Below, in pieces: positions 1 to 9,405 of a stretch of DNA of 64,000 nucleotides. The stretch is from Trichomonas vaginalis G3 (lineage: Eukaryota; Parabasalia; Trichomonadida; Trichomonadidae). The stretch spans positions 18,535,645 through 18,599,644 of the forward strand of contig NC_067205.1 in assembly GCF_026262505.1 (NCBI RefSeq). Direction: 5' to 3'. The translations under genes and the position numbers were made by a program. How positions within the stretch are numbered: position 1 is the stretch's first letter; every line of letters starts with the position of its first letter. The notes beneath the pieces were generated by a model. That model was not told the DNA's origin. It worked only from the letters and a program-made list of their open reading frames with translations, and ran no database searches.

Positions 1-1019
1 TTTGAAGGTATAATCCATGAAATGACCAAAGAAACCGGTCAAAATCCACATGCGGCCAGGGTTGTAGAGATCACGAGTAGCAGCAAAGAAAGGAGTCATC
101 CCTGGAACATCCTTGATTACAATTGGACCGAATGGTTCTATACAAGGAACATTCCTGACTCTTGGATACAAATGGACTTCAAAAACAAAAGAATTGCTCC
201 TACGTGGTACTCTATTAAGTCTGACGGAAACAGCTGCAGCCATATAAAGAACTGGGTACTCGAAGGATCAGATGACGCAACAAATTGGTCAATGGTTGAT
301 GAACAAAGAGACAATTCTATATTAAATGGCCAATTTAATGTTGGAACATTTAAATGCTCAAAATCTAGGTTTTACAGGTACTTTAGAATAAGACAGATTG
401 ACTTGAAGGCAAACCCAAATTTTAGCTAAAAGTGACAGGGAAAATTGCTCGGTTCTACATTCAAAATAAATTTCATTAATTTTTACGTACATATTAAGGT
501 ACTTATCTTCTACATATATAATCTTCATTAGATATATACATGATAAATAAAATTCATAAAACATTAAAAATCAAAAAATTAGATGAACCTTGGCAATTAA
601 ACTTTATTAAATAATAGTTGTTTATAAATTATATTATATTATCATTTAATATTATTTTGATAATGAAGATTTTATTTTGCAATAATATAAACGAAATTTT
701 TTACCTTATGAACTTTTGATGGAAATATGCAAATTTAAAATAATAAAGAAAGCCGCGAGCGAAGCGATCGGCTTAGGTCTAAGATTTTGATTCAAATCTT
801 TGCTTATATTCCTTAAATTCTTTATGAAACTCGCAACAGTTCCATAAAAAATTTTAAATTCTAAACTGTCGAAATTACCGATCGGTAATCACACCCTTCA
901 CGGGTGTGTCACTTTTAGCTAAAATTACCCCTACTCTTGACTTGAATACAAGTGGAAACAACTATTTGGGAATGTGTAATTTCGAAATGTTTGGATCTAT
1001 CAAAGATAATGTTGAATAA
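1..1019 (+). pseudogene. F5/8 type C (discoidin-like) domain protein, 3' part, split by a MITE
   Basis: The gene enters from outside the window; its 5' end is not seen. The frame through base 429 encodes the pattern of trichomonad F5/8 type C domains: a start like FEGIIHEMT, the run PDSWIQMDFKNKRI, then YSIKSDG, NWVLEGSDD and FYRYFRIRQ. In many trichomonad proteins this domain follows a BTB domain, which would lie upstream here (family knowledge). The frame stops inside a 495-bp insertion. After it, bases 922-1019 encode a typical domain end containing SGNNYLGMCNFEMFG and stop at 1017-1019. If the insertion is left out, keeping one TA, the frame runs straight on, so the MITE is what interrupts this host gene. 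A sugar- or lipid-binding role is only a family guess. Confidence 0.75.
425..919. mobile_element. Short non-autonomous DNA transposon (MITE), Tc1/mariner-like by TA duplication
   Basis: The ends are perfect 13-bp inverted repeats GCTAAAAGTGACA (425-437) and its complement (907-919), flanked on both sides by TA (423-424 and 920-921). The repeat edge is palindromic (TAGCTA), so the exact boundary could move by a few bases. There is no coding capacity. The interior is AT-rich except for GC-rich hairpins near 751-776 and 893-908. It sits inside the F5/8C gene. A TA duplication is the hallmark of Tc1/mariner elements, but no parent transposase is visible here. Confidence 0.75.
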
Positions 1020-2684
1020 ATAATTTTTATATATATAAGGTAGTCACAAAATCTAAGTAGTGAGGCTCTCAAAAATTGAACCGTACTCCATACAAAATTT
1101 GTGTACCCTCACTACTTAGATTTTGTGGCCTTCAATTGAGAGGTTAGTTTTGATAGAGCACGTTATAAAATTAAAAGGGAAAAATAAATAAATTTAAACA
1201 TTTAATTATATATAATGTAAGGAGTGTAATTCCAAATTTTCTAAAAACTATTCAAATTTGAGCATTTTTTTGGAAATAGTAAATCTAATATGTACATCTA
1301 ATAACAACATGATTCATCACCTTTTCAAGCTCTGCAGTCAATTTTTTGAAATTTGATTGAAATAAATGTAGCAAAAATTACATTTCATTAGGGAATATAT
1401 GAGTTTCTCTGGAAACAGGCTGATAAATTTTAAATTTTGTCTAATCAACATGAATGCATTGAGAAATTTGGATTGATTTTCTGGTAGAATCTGGAACAAT
1501 TCAACCATGTATAAATGGATCATGTATCATCATGAAATGTTAGTGTTAGAGTTCAAAAGAAACAGAATGAGTGGAAATCAAACACAATCTGAATAATTTT
1601 AAACGTATACAATCTTTAAGTTTGTATTTTGAATTCTACATATATGATTGTGTAATTCGTTCTTTCAAATTTTCGGATTCAGGCATGTTTTGATAAAATT
1701 CATTCCCAAAAACGTCAATTAACAATTAAATTTAGTGTATTTTAAATATATATACGTATTATATTTTATAAATTATATTAAATTCGCAAAATTTTAAGTT
1801 TTAAACAAAAATAAAAAATGTTCAAAATATGAAATTATGCATAGGATATTAAAATTTACATGTTAGCAATTTTTTTGAATCGCTTTCAATTTTCATATTC
1901 AAATTTTTAAGATTTTTCTGAAATAATAAGCAAGAATATCAACCTAAATAATATTAAATTCCATGCGTTAATTTTCCCTCAAAAGTCATTGACCGCCTCT
2001 CAATCTAGATTTTGTGAGTACTTTATATATTTAAGGGTGCACCCTTAACATTTGCATGAACTTTTTTTTTCATTAGCTCGGAAAATTTTTATCGAATACT
2101 CTTATTATTTATTTCAGCGCAATAAAATTATTTGACAAGTAATCCAATTTGTGAGTGTCGTCTTTACGATTATAGTCTTTACAATTTAGAAATGATAACC
2201 CTTTTTAATTTACACTTGTTTACTGACGCGTTTTTTGAATGTAATTTTGAAAATCATAAATACATTTAAATTCTAAAAGCTCAGAAAAAATTCTTTACTA
2301 TCACAAAAAATAATGATCTTATAATATTAAAAATATTTCGTTTGTGTACCAATATATTAATTTTTTTTAAATTCACGATTATAACTAACAAATTACTTTT
2401 AAATAAATGCTAATCCCTTTTCACGGGATATAATTAGCTTGGCTAAAAAGAATCAAAAATATGGCTTTGAAAACGCAAAACTAAATTGACTTGTTAATTT
2501 TGAGAGCAAATGAATTAGAATAATAAATGATCTTTATCGTTCTATAATTTCTTAATACATAAATATATACGTCAATGCAGCTTGACTAATGAATCTCTAA
2601 AAAAACTTATTCATATTGAAAGTTTTTTATTGCAATCTCAATTATATTTGAATTGATTTTTAGATTCTATTCAGATTAATAGTC
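1020..2684. repeat. Gene-free spacer with a degenerate inverted-repeat element
   Basis: No convincing gene. A likely old non-autonomous element spans about 1039-2022: its ends (1039-1055 and 2006-2022) are inverted repeats matching at about 15 of 17 bases, with TATATA-like sequence on both flanks. Just inside the left end is a perfect 20-bp inverted repeat (1045-1064 and 1108-1127) that could fold into a long hairpin. Bases 1148-1164 (TTTTGATAGAGCACGTT) recur exactly at 50263-50279 next to the transposon in P2. A pair of small hairpins lies at 2413-2446. Confidence 0.5.
2413..2446. repeat. Double-hairpin element in a host spacer
   Basis: Two short inverted repeats stand side by side: ATCCC/GGGAT around a 7-nt loop (2413-2429), then TTAGC-TTG-GCTAA (2434-2446), a 5-bp stem with a 3-nt loop. 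The layout matches the paired hairpins found in P2. Confidence 0.45.
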
Positions 2685-4532
2685 ATGGCCATACATAAGC
2701 TGATAATATTCTATAGCATTACTGTGTTATTTTATCACATTGGCTTGTTTCAAGATATTCTAGCAGCTAGCAATAATTTTATATCTATTTTTAAAAAAAT
2801 TTTAACAAATATTATCAAGATTACCGTATCAATAACTTGGATTATTTCCTTCTTTTTCATTAAACCATTCAATACTGTCTTTTCCGCAAAATTGCAAAAA
2901 AATGAATTTCTCTACGTAATTCCTATATTTACGGCATTATACGGGATATATATAAGGAGTATCAACGAATCCTCTCATAAAATTGTCACACTGACGCCTT
3001 TATATAAATTTTATTTAATTTTTGAAACAGTAGCTTTTGTAATTATACTTACTTTACTTTCAGCATTTTTCAAGAATATTTATGAAACATTAGGACCTGT
3101 TGAAGAAGATTTCTTCATGTTGCTCCTAGAGCAAAGAAAAACTTACAAAATCAACAATGTCATTTTTGTCACATTTTTCAAAAAATATGCATTGACTTGT
3201 TTCCTTCCATCTTTCGCATTCACGATTCATTACTATTTTCTGTGTAACAAAACATTTATCATTAAGAAAACTTCAATTCGTTTTCGACTGCATTTTCGAT
3301 TTTTACCTCTTTTATATCTTGCCTCAGTTATATATTTCTTCTCAATCATTGTGAAACCTATAGAAGTAGGGCAATCTGATTTTCTCTTTGAAAAAAACAT
3401 GGTAACACCACATAACTCTCTTCTTCAATTTCCCACAAAAAAGAAAAATATAATTATGATTGGTTTGGAATCTTTGGATACTACTTACTATTCGACAAAG
3501 AATGGTGGTTGTATAAACAATATAATAATTAAGAACATGGAAGAGATGGCACTTGATAAAAATAATGTCCATTTTTCACATTTGAAATATCCAAAACTTG
3601 GGGGAATGAGTACAATATCGAGAACAGGGTTTACTTTAGGAAGCACATTTGCGGCATTATGTGGTGCTCCTTTCATGGGGAAGAATGAGCCAACTGGAAC
3701 GACAGAAGGATATTTAAACAATTTAACATGTTTAGGAGAGTTACTAAACGAAGCGAATTATATTACTTCAACGACATATGGAAGTCTTCCATTTGACTGG
3801 GGATATGGTCATATATTTGATTATCATCATTATCAAAGAATTAATGTTGTGGGAGAAATCTTGAAAAATCAAACCAATAGTTTTTGGTTCGATGATTATT
3901 TAACATATGGCGTTTTCAAAACTGAACTCAACTTTCTATCAAAACAAGGAAAACCTTTCTTTGCATTCATGCCAACACTTGATACTCATGAGCCAGGTTC
4001 TTCGTGCTATTTATGCCCTAAAGAAGATAATAAGATGCTTCAGGCGGTAAAATGTGCCGATAATCAATTGAAAAATTTCTTAAGTTGGGCAAAAAATCAA
4101 CAATGGTACAATAATACTGTCTTCATGATATTTGGTGATCATGTGACAAGGGAGATTGGTATTCAAGAAATTGCTAAAGCGCAAAACTATAAAAGAGCAT
4201 CATATGACCTTATTATCAATTCAGAATTAAAGTCAAATAATACTTATGAAAGATTGTTTACGTCGTTTGATCTTATGCCAACAGTTCTAGCTGCGGCAGG
4301 AGTAAAGATAAAAGGAGATAGATTGGGTCAGGGTGTAAATTTATTTTCAGATATTCCAACTCACTATGAAACCTATGGTACTAAATTTGGCAATAGTTTT
4401 GATGATGTAAACAAATGGTATGAAACTGTAATCATGCATAAGCCAACTGCCTGTGATGATTCCAACCCTTGCATTTTCATGCAGTCTTTAATACTTGATA
4501 CAAAATATTCAAATTTGAACATATCAAATTAA
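2685..4532 (+). CDS. Membrane phosphoglycerol-transferase-like protein (OpgB/MdoB type, sulfatase fold)
   Basis: A 615-residue protein. The first ~230 residues hold about five to six hydrophobic helices; the rest is an alkaline-phosphatase/sulfatase-fold domain. Landmarks resembling bacterial OpgB/MdoB and LTA-synthase enzymes: IGLESLDTTYY near residue 257 (metal-binding Glu), TGFTLGSTFAALCG near 312 (the region carrying the catalytic Thr), CLGELLNEANY, DTHEPG near 431, and FGDH near 482 (metal-binding Asp and His). Such enzymes move phosphoglycerol or a similar phospho-group from a lipid to a glycan outside the membrane. In a trichomonad the natural target could be the surface lipoglycan, but this is inference. 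The start is the first ATG after AT-rich spacer. The frame is intact and no operon-like neighbour is present. A plain arylsulfatase is less likely because there is no C-x-P-x-R signature. Confidence 0.75.
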   Translation: MAIHKLIIFYSITVLFYHIGLFQDILAASNNFISIFKKILTNIIKITVSITWIISFFFIKPFNTVFSAKLQKNEFLYVIPIFTALYGIYIRSINESSHKIVTLTPLYKFYLIFETVAFVIILTLLSAFFKNIYETLGPVEEDFFMLLLEQRKTYKINNVIFVTFFKKYALTCFLPSFAFTIHYYFLCNKTFIIKKTSIRFRLHFRFLPLLYLASVIYFFSIIVKPIEVGQSDFLFEKNMVTPHNSLLQFPTKKKNIIMIGLESLDTTYYSTKNGGCINNIIIKNMEEMALDKNNVHFSHLKYPKLGGMSTISRTGFTLGSTFAALCGAPFMGKNEPTGTTEGYLNNLTCLGELLNEANYITSTTYGSLPFDWGYGHIFDYHHYQRINVVGEILKNQTNSFWFDDYLTYGVFKTELNFLSKQGKPFFAFMPTLDTHEPGSSCYLCPKEDNKMLQAVKCADNQLKNFLSWAKNQQWYNNTVFMIFGDHVTREIGIQEIAKAQNYKRASYDLIINSELKSNNTYERLFTSFDLMPTVLAAAGVKIKGDRLGQGVNLFSDIPTHYETYGTKFGNSFDDVNKWYETVIMHKPTACDDSNPCIFMQSLILDTKYSNLNISN

Positions 4533-6357
4533 TTATATTATAAAGATAAGGGGACATCTAACAAGCTTGAATCTTCACATGTATTGATATTATTATGAAA
4601 TATATTAGATACAAGTGCATTGATTTGATTTGCTTTGATATTTTATTTATTTTTTTTATACCTTTAAACTCTCAAATATTTAATATAATTACTCATAGAT
4701 ATCAACCGATTAATTCTTATTTGATCAATTGATGAATCTTATAATATTAAATTATTTAGATTAATGATTGGATAATATTTTATATTCACCAATACATATC
4801 ATGATTATTCTAGGTTGAAGTAAGTTATTGCAATATATGTATGGTAATATTTGGTGATGATGTTTCACAGATCTAATATTGAGTTTCAAAATGAAAATTG
4901 AATGGAATTTTCATGATTTTATCAAGTTTTTTAGCTTCAAAAAATTTCTTCTGTTTTATGAAAATCAGCATCATAAGAAGTAAATGATGCGCAAAATCAT
5001 TAATTTTCAAATACATTATGATCTCATAGGATAATATATCTTTTACATTTGTCAAATCATTTTTCGCAAGATACAATTTTTTTCCAGTGTTGTGCATGAA
5101 AAATAGCGTGACTTCACTTTTGACAAAAGTGACACTATTTCTGATGGTTTTGTCATTTATTTGTCAGATTTATAAATGGATAATAATGCTGTAAATCAGA
5201 TATTAATTAAAAATATTTAAGATTTATGTTCGAATTGAAAAGCAAAATGATATTTTTTTTAATTGAAAAACGTTAATATCTGATATTTTGAAGTTTTTAA
5301 TATTTGTTAGTATCTTAAATTATTGAATGCATACGTTTTTTATGTTCTCAATTTTAAAAAAATTGTGAAGAATTTAGTTTTTTGGAGATGGATGTTTAAT
5401 ATTTGTGAGTGAGAATGCAAGCAGCAGTTTGGTACTTTAAGGCTAGGTTGAGATAGATTTCCCATTATATTATCTGTGAATATATTGTTTGAAAATTTAA
5501 GATATAAAAATATATTATCAAAAAATTTTATATTTTTAAATACAATAGGGTGGAAATATAGTACGATGAGATAGCAATGATATATTTTATAATGGGAGGT
5601 AATCTGAAGATAAGTAGCAAATTTTATGCGATTTTGATTGGGAGTTGGAGGGTGTGAGTACTATAGCATGTAATAGTATCTCACACCCTCCAATTCTTCC
5701 TATGGCGCCGAAAAATTTTTGGTGAAATGCGACGACATTTCACCAAAAATTTTTCGGCGCCATATAGAGAACTATAGTCTGCGAGGTACTGATTCTATCT
5801 ATGTACCTCGCAGACCATAGTTCTCAGCCAAAATGGCTAATAATTTGAGAGTCTATATGATAATGTAAAAGTTAAAACATTCAAGTATTTAAGTATTTCT
5901 TTAAAATATTAAGTTTTTTATTTTTCCAATAAAATTCTAATATAAAATATTTTTATTTAACGATTAATTTTATTTATATTTTTATAGTTTTTTTTAAGAA
6001 AAAATATTGTTAGGGTTTTATGGATTTTCAATTAATATACAAGATAATTCATGAATGTATATATTTCCAAGTTTTTAAGGATGCAACACTTTACATTTGT
6101 AAACTGTCAAAAATGAAGTCACGCTATTTTTCATGCATTACACAATTTTTTTCCAGAAACATATCAATTAAAGATGCATCCATCACATTCTTACACACCC
6201 TCAATTTTTCTGTTTGAGGTTTTATTTTCTCTCCATTCTCATACCAATATTCCCCTTTTAAAGAGTGTTTCACAAAGCAATAAGTGCACCATTAAAATTA
6301 TTGTAAGAAAAAAATATAAACTTAATTTTTTAAAAAATAAAAAGATAAAAAAAGATT
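4533..6357. repeat. Spacer with an inverted-repeat element (about 5088-6141)
   Basis: No believable gene; two short open frames lie at the ends of the repeat and look accidental. A perfect 23-bp inverted repeat (5094-5116 and 6114-6136, beginning GCATGAAAAATAGCGTGACT) bounds about 1 kb. A 15-bp direct repeat, ACAATTTTTTTCCAG, flanks it on both sides at 5073-5087 and 6142-6156, 5-6 bases outside each inverted repeat. This looks like an inserted element with either a long target duplication or part of its own ends. It carries the hairpin cluster at 5645-5838. Confidence 0.5.
5645..5838. repeat. Cluster of four consecutive hairpins
   Basis: Hairpin 1 is 5645-5693 (arms of about 19 bp, one indel). 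Hairpin 2 is 5702-5763, with perfect 28-bp arms and a 6-nt loop (CGACGA). Hairpin 3 is 5767-5825, with 23-bp arms and one mismatch. Hairpin 4 is 5826-5838, AGCCA-AAA-TGGCT. They are packed head to tail with almost no bases between them and are far more GC-rich than the surroundings. No protein is encoded. Confidence 0.7.
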
Positions 6358-9100
6358 TTATTTAGCCATTTCATTCAAGCAAGCATGAGCAGCAGCTAAG
6401 CGAGCTATAGGGATACGATAAGGGCTGCAAAAAACATAATCAAGACCTACTTTATGGCAGAAACCAATTGATTTCGGCTCACCACCGTGTTCACCGCAAA
6501 TACCAACAGTTAAATCCTTTCTTGTTGATCTTCCTCTTGCTACTGCCATGTCGATCAACTGACCGATTCCTTCCTGGTCGATTGTCTGGAATGGAGATGC
6601 CTCCAAGATTCCCCACTCTCTGTACTGCTGTAAGAAACCACCTTCAACGTCATCTCTTGAGAATCCCAATCCCATCTGTGTCAAATCGTTTGTTCCGAAA
6701 GAGAAGAACTCGGCGTATTCAGCCATCTTATCTGCGATGACTGCTGCGCGAGGAACTTCAATCATTGTGCCGAACATTGCGTGAATGTCAGCGTTGTGTT
6801 CCTTGAAGATCTGGTTTGTGATCTCCTCGTATTGTGGCTTGATTCTTGCCAACTCGTTGTTGTGGCATGTCAAAGGAATCATGATTTCTGGATGTGGATG
6901 TGCTCCTTTCTCCAATGCCTGGCAAACACCTTCTGCAATTGCTCTTAACTGCATCTTGAGCAATCCAGGGATGACCAAGCAAAGTCTGACACCTCTGAAT
7001 CCAACCATAGGATTTGTTTCATGGAGTTGTTCGCATTTGGCAAGGATTTTCTCTTTCTTTGCGAGCTCTTCTTCGTCAATTGCTATTCCGAGTTCTTTCT
7101 TTGTCCTCAATGTTGTTACTTCTTCTGTTATGATCAACAAATCAGGAAGGAACTCGTGAAGTGGTGGATCAATGAGTCTGATGATAACAGGAAGATCTGT
7201 CATAGCTTCGAACATTGCTGTGAAATCAGAGATTTGTAAATTTTCTAATTCCTTCAACGCGGCATCTCTTTCTGCATCGTTTTCAGCCAAAATCATCCGC
7301 GGATCTGTCACCAAGGAACATATGTTCTGTTCTGCACAAACCAATGCCTTCTGCACCGAATGATCTTGCGCGTGTTGCATCTTCCGGTGTATCAGCATTT
7401 GCGCAAACCTTCAATCCGCGTGATGGACCGCCGTTGCATGGTTTGCGGGAGTTTGGTGCTGAGCGAACTTCATCAGCCCATGTCAAGATCTGCATGAGAT
7501 CCTTCTGGTCTTCAAGGTTTGGCTTGACGAGAGGAACTTTGCCAACAAAGACTTGGCCGGTAGAGCCATCGACAGATGCCCAGTCGCCTTCGTGAAGTGT
7601 CTTATCTCCAAAGGTAACTGTTAAAGCGTTGAAATCGATGACAATTCCTGTGCAGCCGACAACAGCTGGGATACCAATCTGTCTGGCAACGACAGCGGCG
7701 TGAGAGGCAGCGCCACCTTCAGCAGTGAACAAGCCCTTGGAGACACACATGCCTCCGAAATCATCTGGCTTTGTAAACTGACGGACCATGATGACGTCGT
7801 TGCCTTTCTTGGCTTCTTCCTGGCATTTGTCGGATGTGAAGTAGATCTGGCCGACAGCAGCACCTGGAGATGCCTTGACACCGTCTGCAAACTTGTTTGG
7901 TTGGGCAGCTTTGAGATCATCTGCTGTAAAGTGGGGATGGAGAAGCTGGTCGACATCGCCTGGCTCGACACGCTTGAGAGCTTCCTCTTTGGTGATTATT
8001 CCTTCGGAAACAAGGTCGCATGCGATCTTGACTGTAGCTGCGGCTGTACGCTTGCCGTTACGAGTCTGGAGAATCCAGAGTTTCTCGTTTTCGATTGTAA
8101 ATTCGATATCTTGCATATCTTTGAAGCGGTTTTCGAGCTTCTTAGTGATTTCTACGAATTGTTGGAATGCGCTTGGCATTTTCTCTTCGAGTTTGGCAAT
8201 TGGCTCTGGTGTACGAACACCTGCGACGACATCTTCACCTTGTGCGTTGACAAGGAAATCTCCCCACAATGAAGCTTCACCGTTTGATGGGTTACGGCTG
8301 AAAGCGACACCAGTAGCTGATGTATCACCCATGTTACCGAAAACCATGGTAACGATGTTGCAAGCTGTACCCCATGAGTCTGGGAATCCGAATTTCTTAC
8401 GGTAATCGATAGCACGCTGAGAGTTCCATGATCCGAAAACGGCTGCGACAGCACCACGGATTTGCTCAAATGGATCTTGTGGGAATGGATTTCCTGTATG
8501 TTTTTCGATGATTTCTTTGTAAATTCCTGTTAATTTCTCCCAATCCTCGGCCTGCCAGTCTGCATCATTCTTGTAACCCTTTTCTTCTTGGCCTTTCTTA
8601 AGGGCTTCTTCGAATTCCTCATCTGGAATTCCAAGAACGATTGCGCCGTAGCCTTGGAGAAGTCTGCGGAAGGAGTCCCAAACAAAACGTGGATTATTTG
8701 TAAGATTGATCATTGCTTTGACTGTTTCATCGTTGAGACCTAAGTTGAGAACGGTATCCATCATACCTGGCATGGAAACACGAGCACCTGAACGGCATGA
8801 AACGAGAAGTGGTAATTTTGTATCGCCAAATTTCTTTCCTGTAAGTTCTTCGAGTTTATGTAAATATGTTAAAGTTTCATCCCACATTCCTGGTGGAAAA
8901 GCTGGTGGATCTTGGGAGTAGTAATCGTTGCATGCTTCAGTTGTAATTGTGAAGCCTTTTGGAACTGGAATTCCGTCCTTCGAGATGGCAGCAAGGTTTG
9001 CACCTTTTCCACCGAGAAGGGCGCGAACACCGTCCCAAGAGCCGGCCTTTTCTTCAACTTGGTCAACTTCATCGAATAAATAAATGTAACGTTTGGCCAT
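6358..9100 (-). CDS. ppdk: Pyruvate, phosphate dikinase, with an apparent frame change
   Basis: PPDK interconverts pyruvate, ATP and phosphate with PEP, AMP and pyrophosphate, and is a known glycolytic enzyme of anaerobic protists. The N-terminal frame (from ATG at 9098-9100) shows the ATP-grasp region LLGGKGANLAAIS, MPGMMDTVLNLGLND, then the phosphohistidine domain EGGAASHAAVVAR with the catalytic His, and GAEGIGLCRTEHMF of the PEP-binding barrel. A second frame continues with GFRGVRLCLVIPG, FFSFGTNDLTQM and GICGEHGG (catalytic Cys) to a stop at 6358-6360. Together they cover the whole family length (about 900 residues). The two frames meet near 7283-7310, just after GDR, so one indel or a sequencing error lies there. 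Coding is otherwise undamaged and less AT-rich than its neighbours, as expected for a highly expressed gene. Either a very young pseudogene or an assembly error. Confidence 0.9.
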
Positions 9101-9405
9101 CTTCGTTATCTAGTGTCACCTTTAACACGTTTTTTTAGAGTTTACAACTTCATTTCTGTTGGATTCTTTTCCAAGCACCGTGAATATGAATTTATATATT
9201 ACCTCATAGGGTATTTCCGAATTTGATTAAATTAGTTTATTTCTCTTTGATTTTTCAACAATAGGAATTAATAAAAATCAAAATTGAAGGAGTTCTATAG
9301 CAAATCTAAAATGAGTAGTTAGAACAAAATAATTTGTGCAATGCTTTATTTACTATTCAGTGATTTCTTTGTGAAGAATATAATGAAATCACATTTAAAC
9401 CAGGC

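Noticed and set aside
4873-6217. Short frames at 4873-5097 and 6020-6365
   Set aside because: They overlap the inverted-repeat element ends, are of low complexity and match no family.
6468-8921. Several plus-strand frames opposite PPDK
   Set aside because: Shadows of a strongly coding minus-strand gene; no start context or family pattern.
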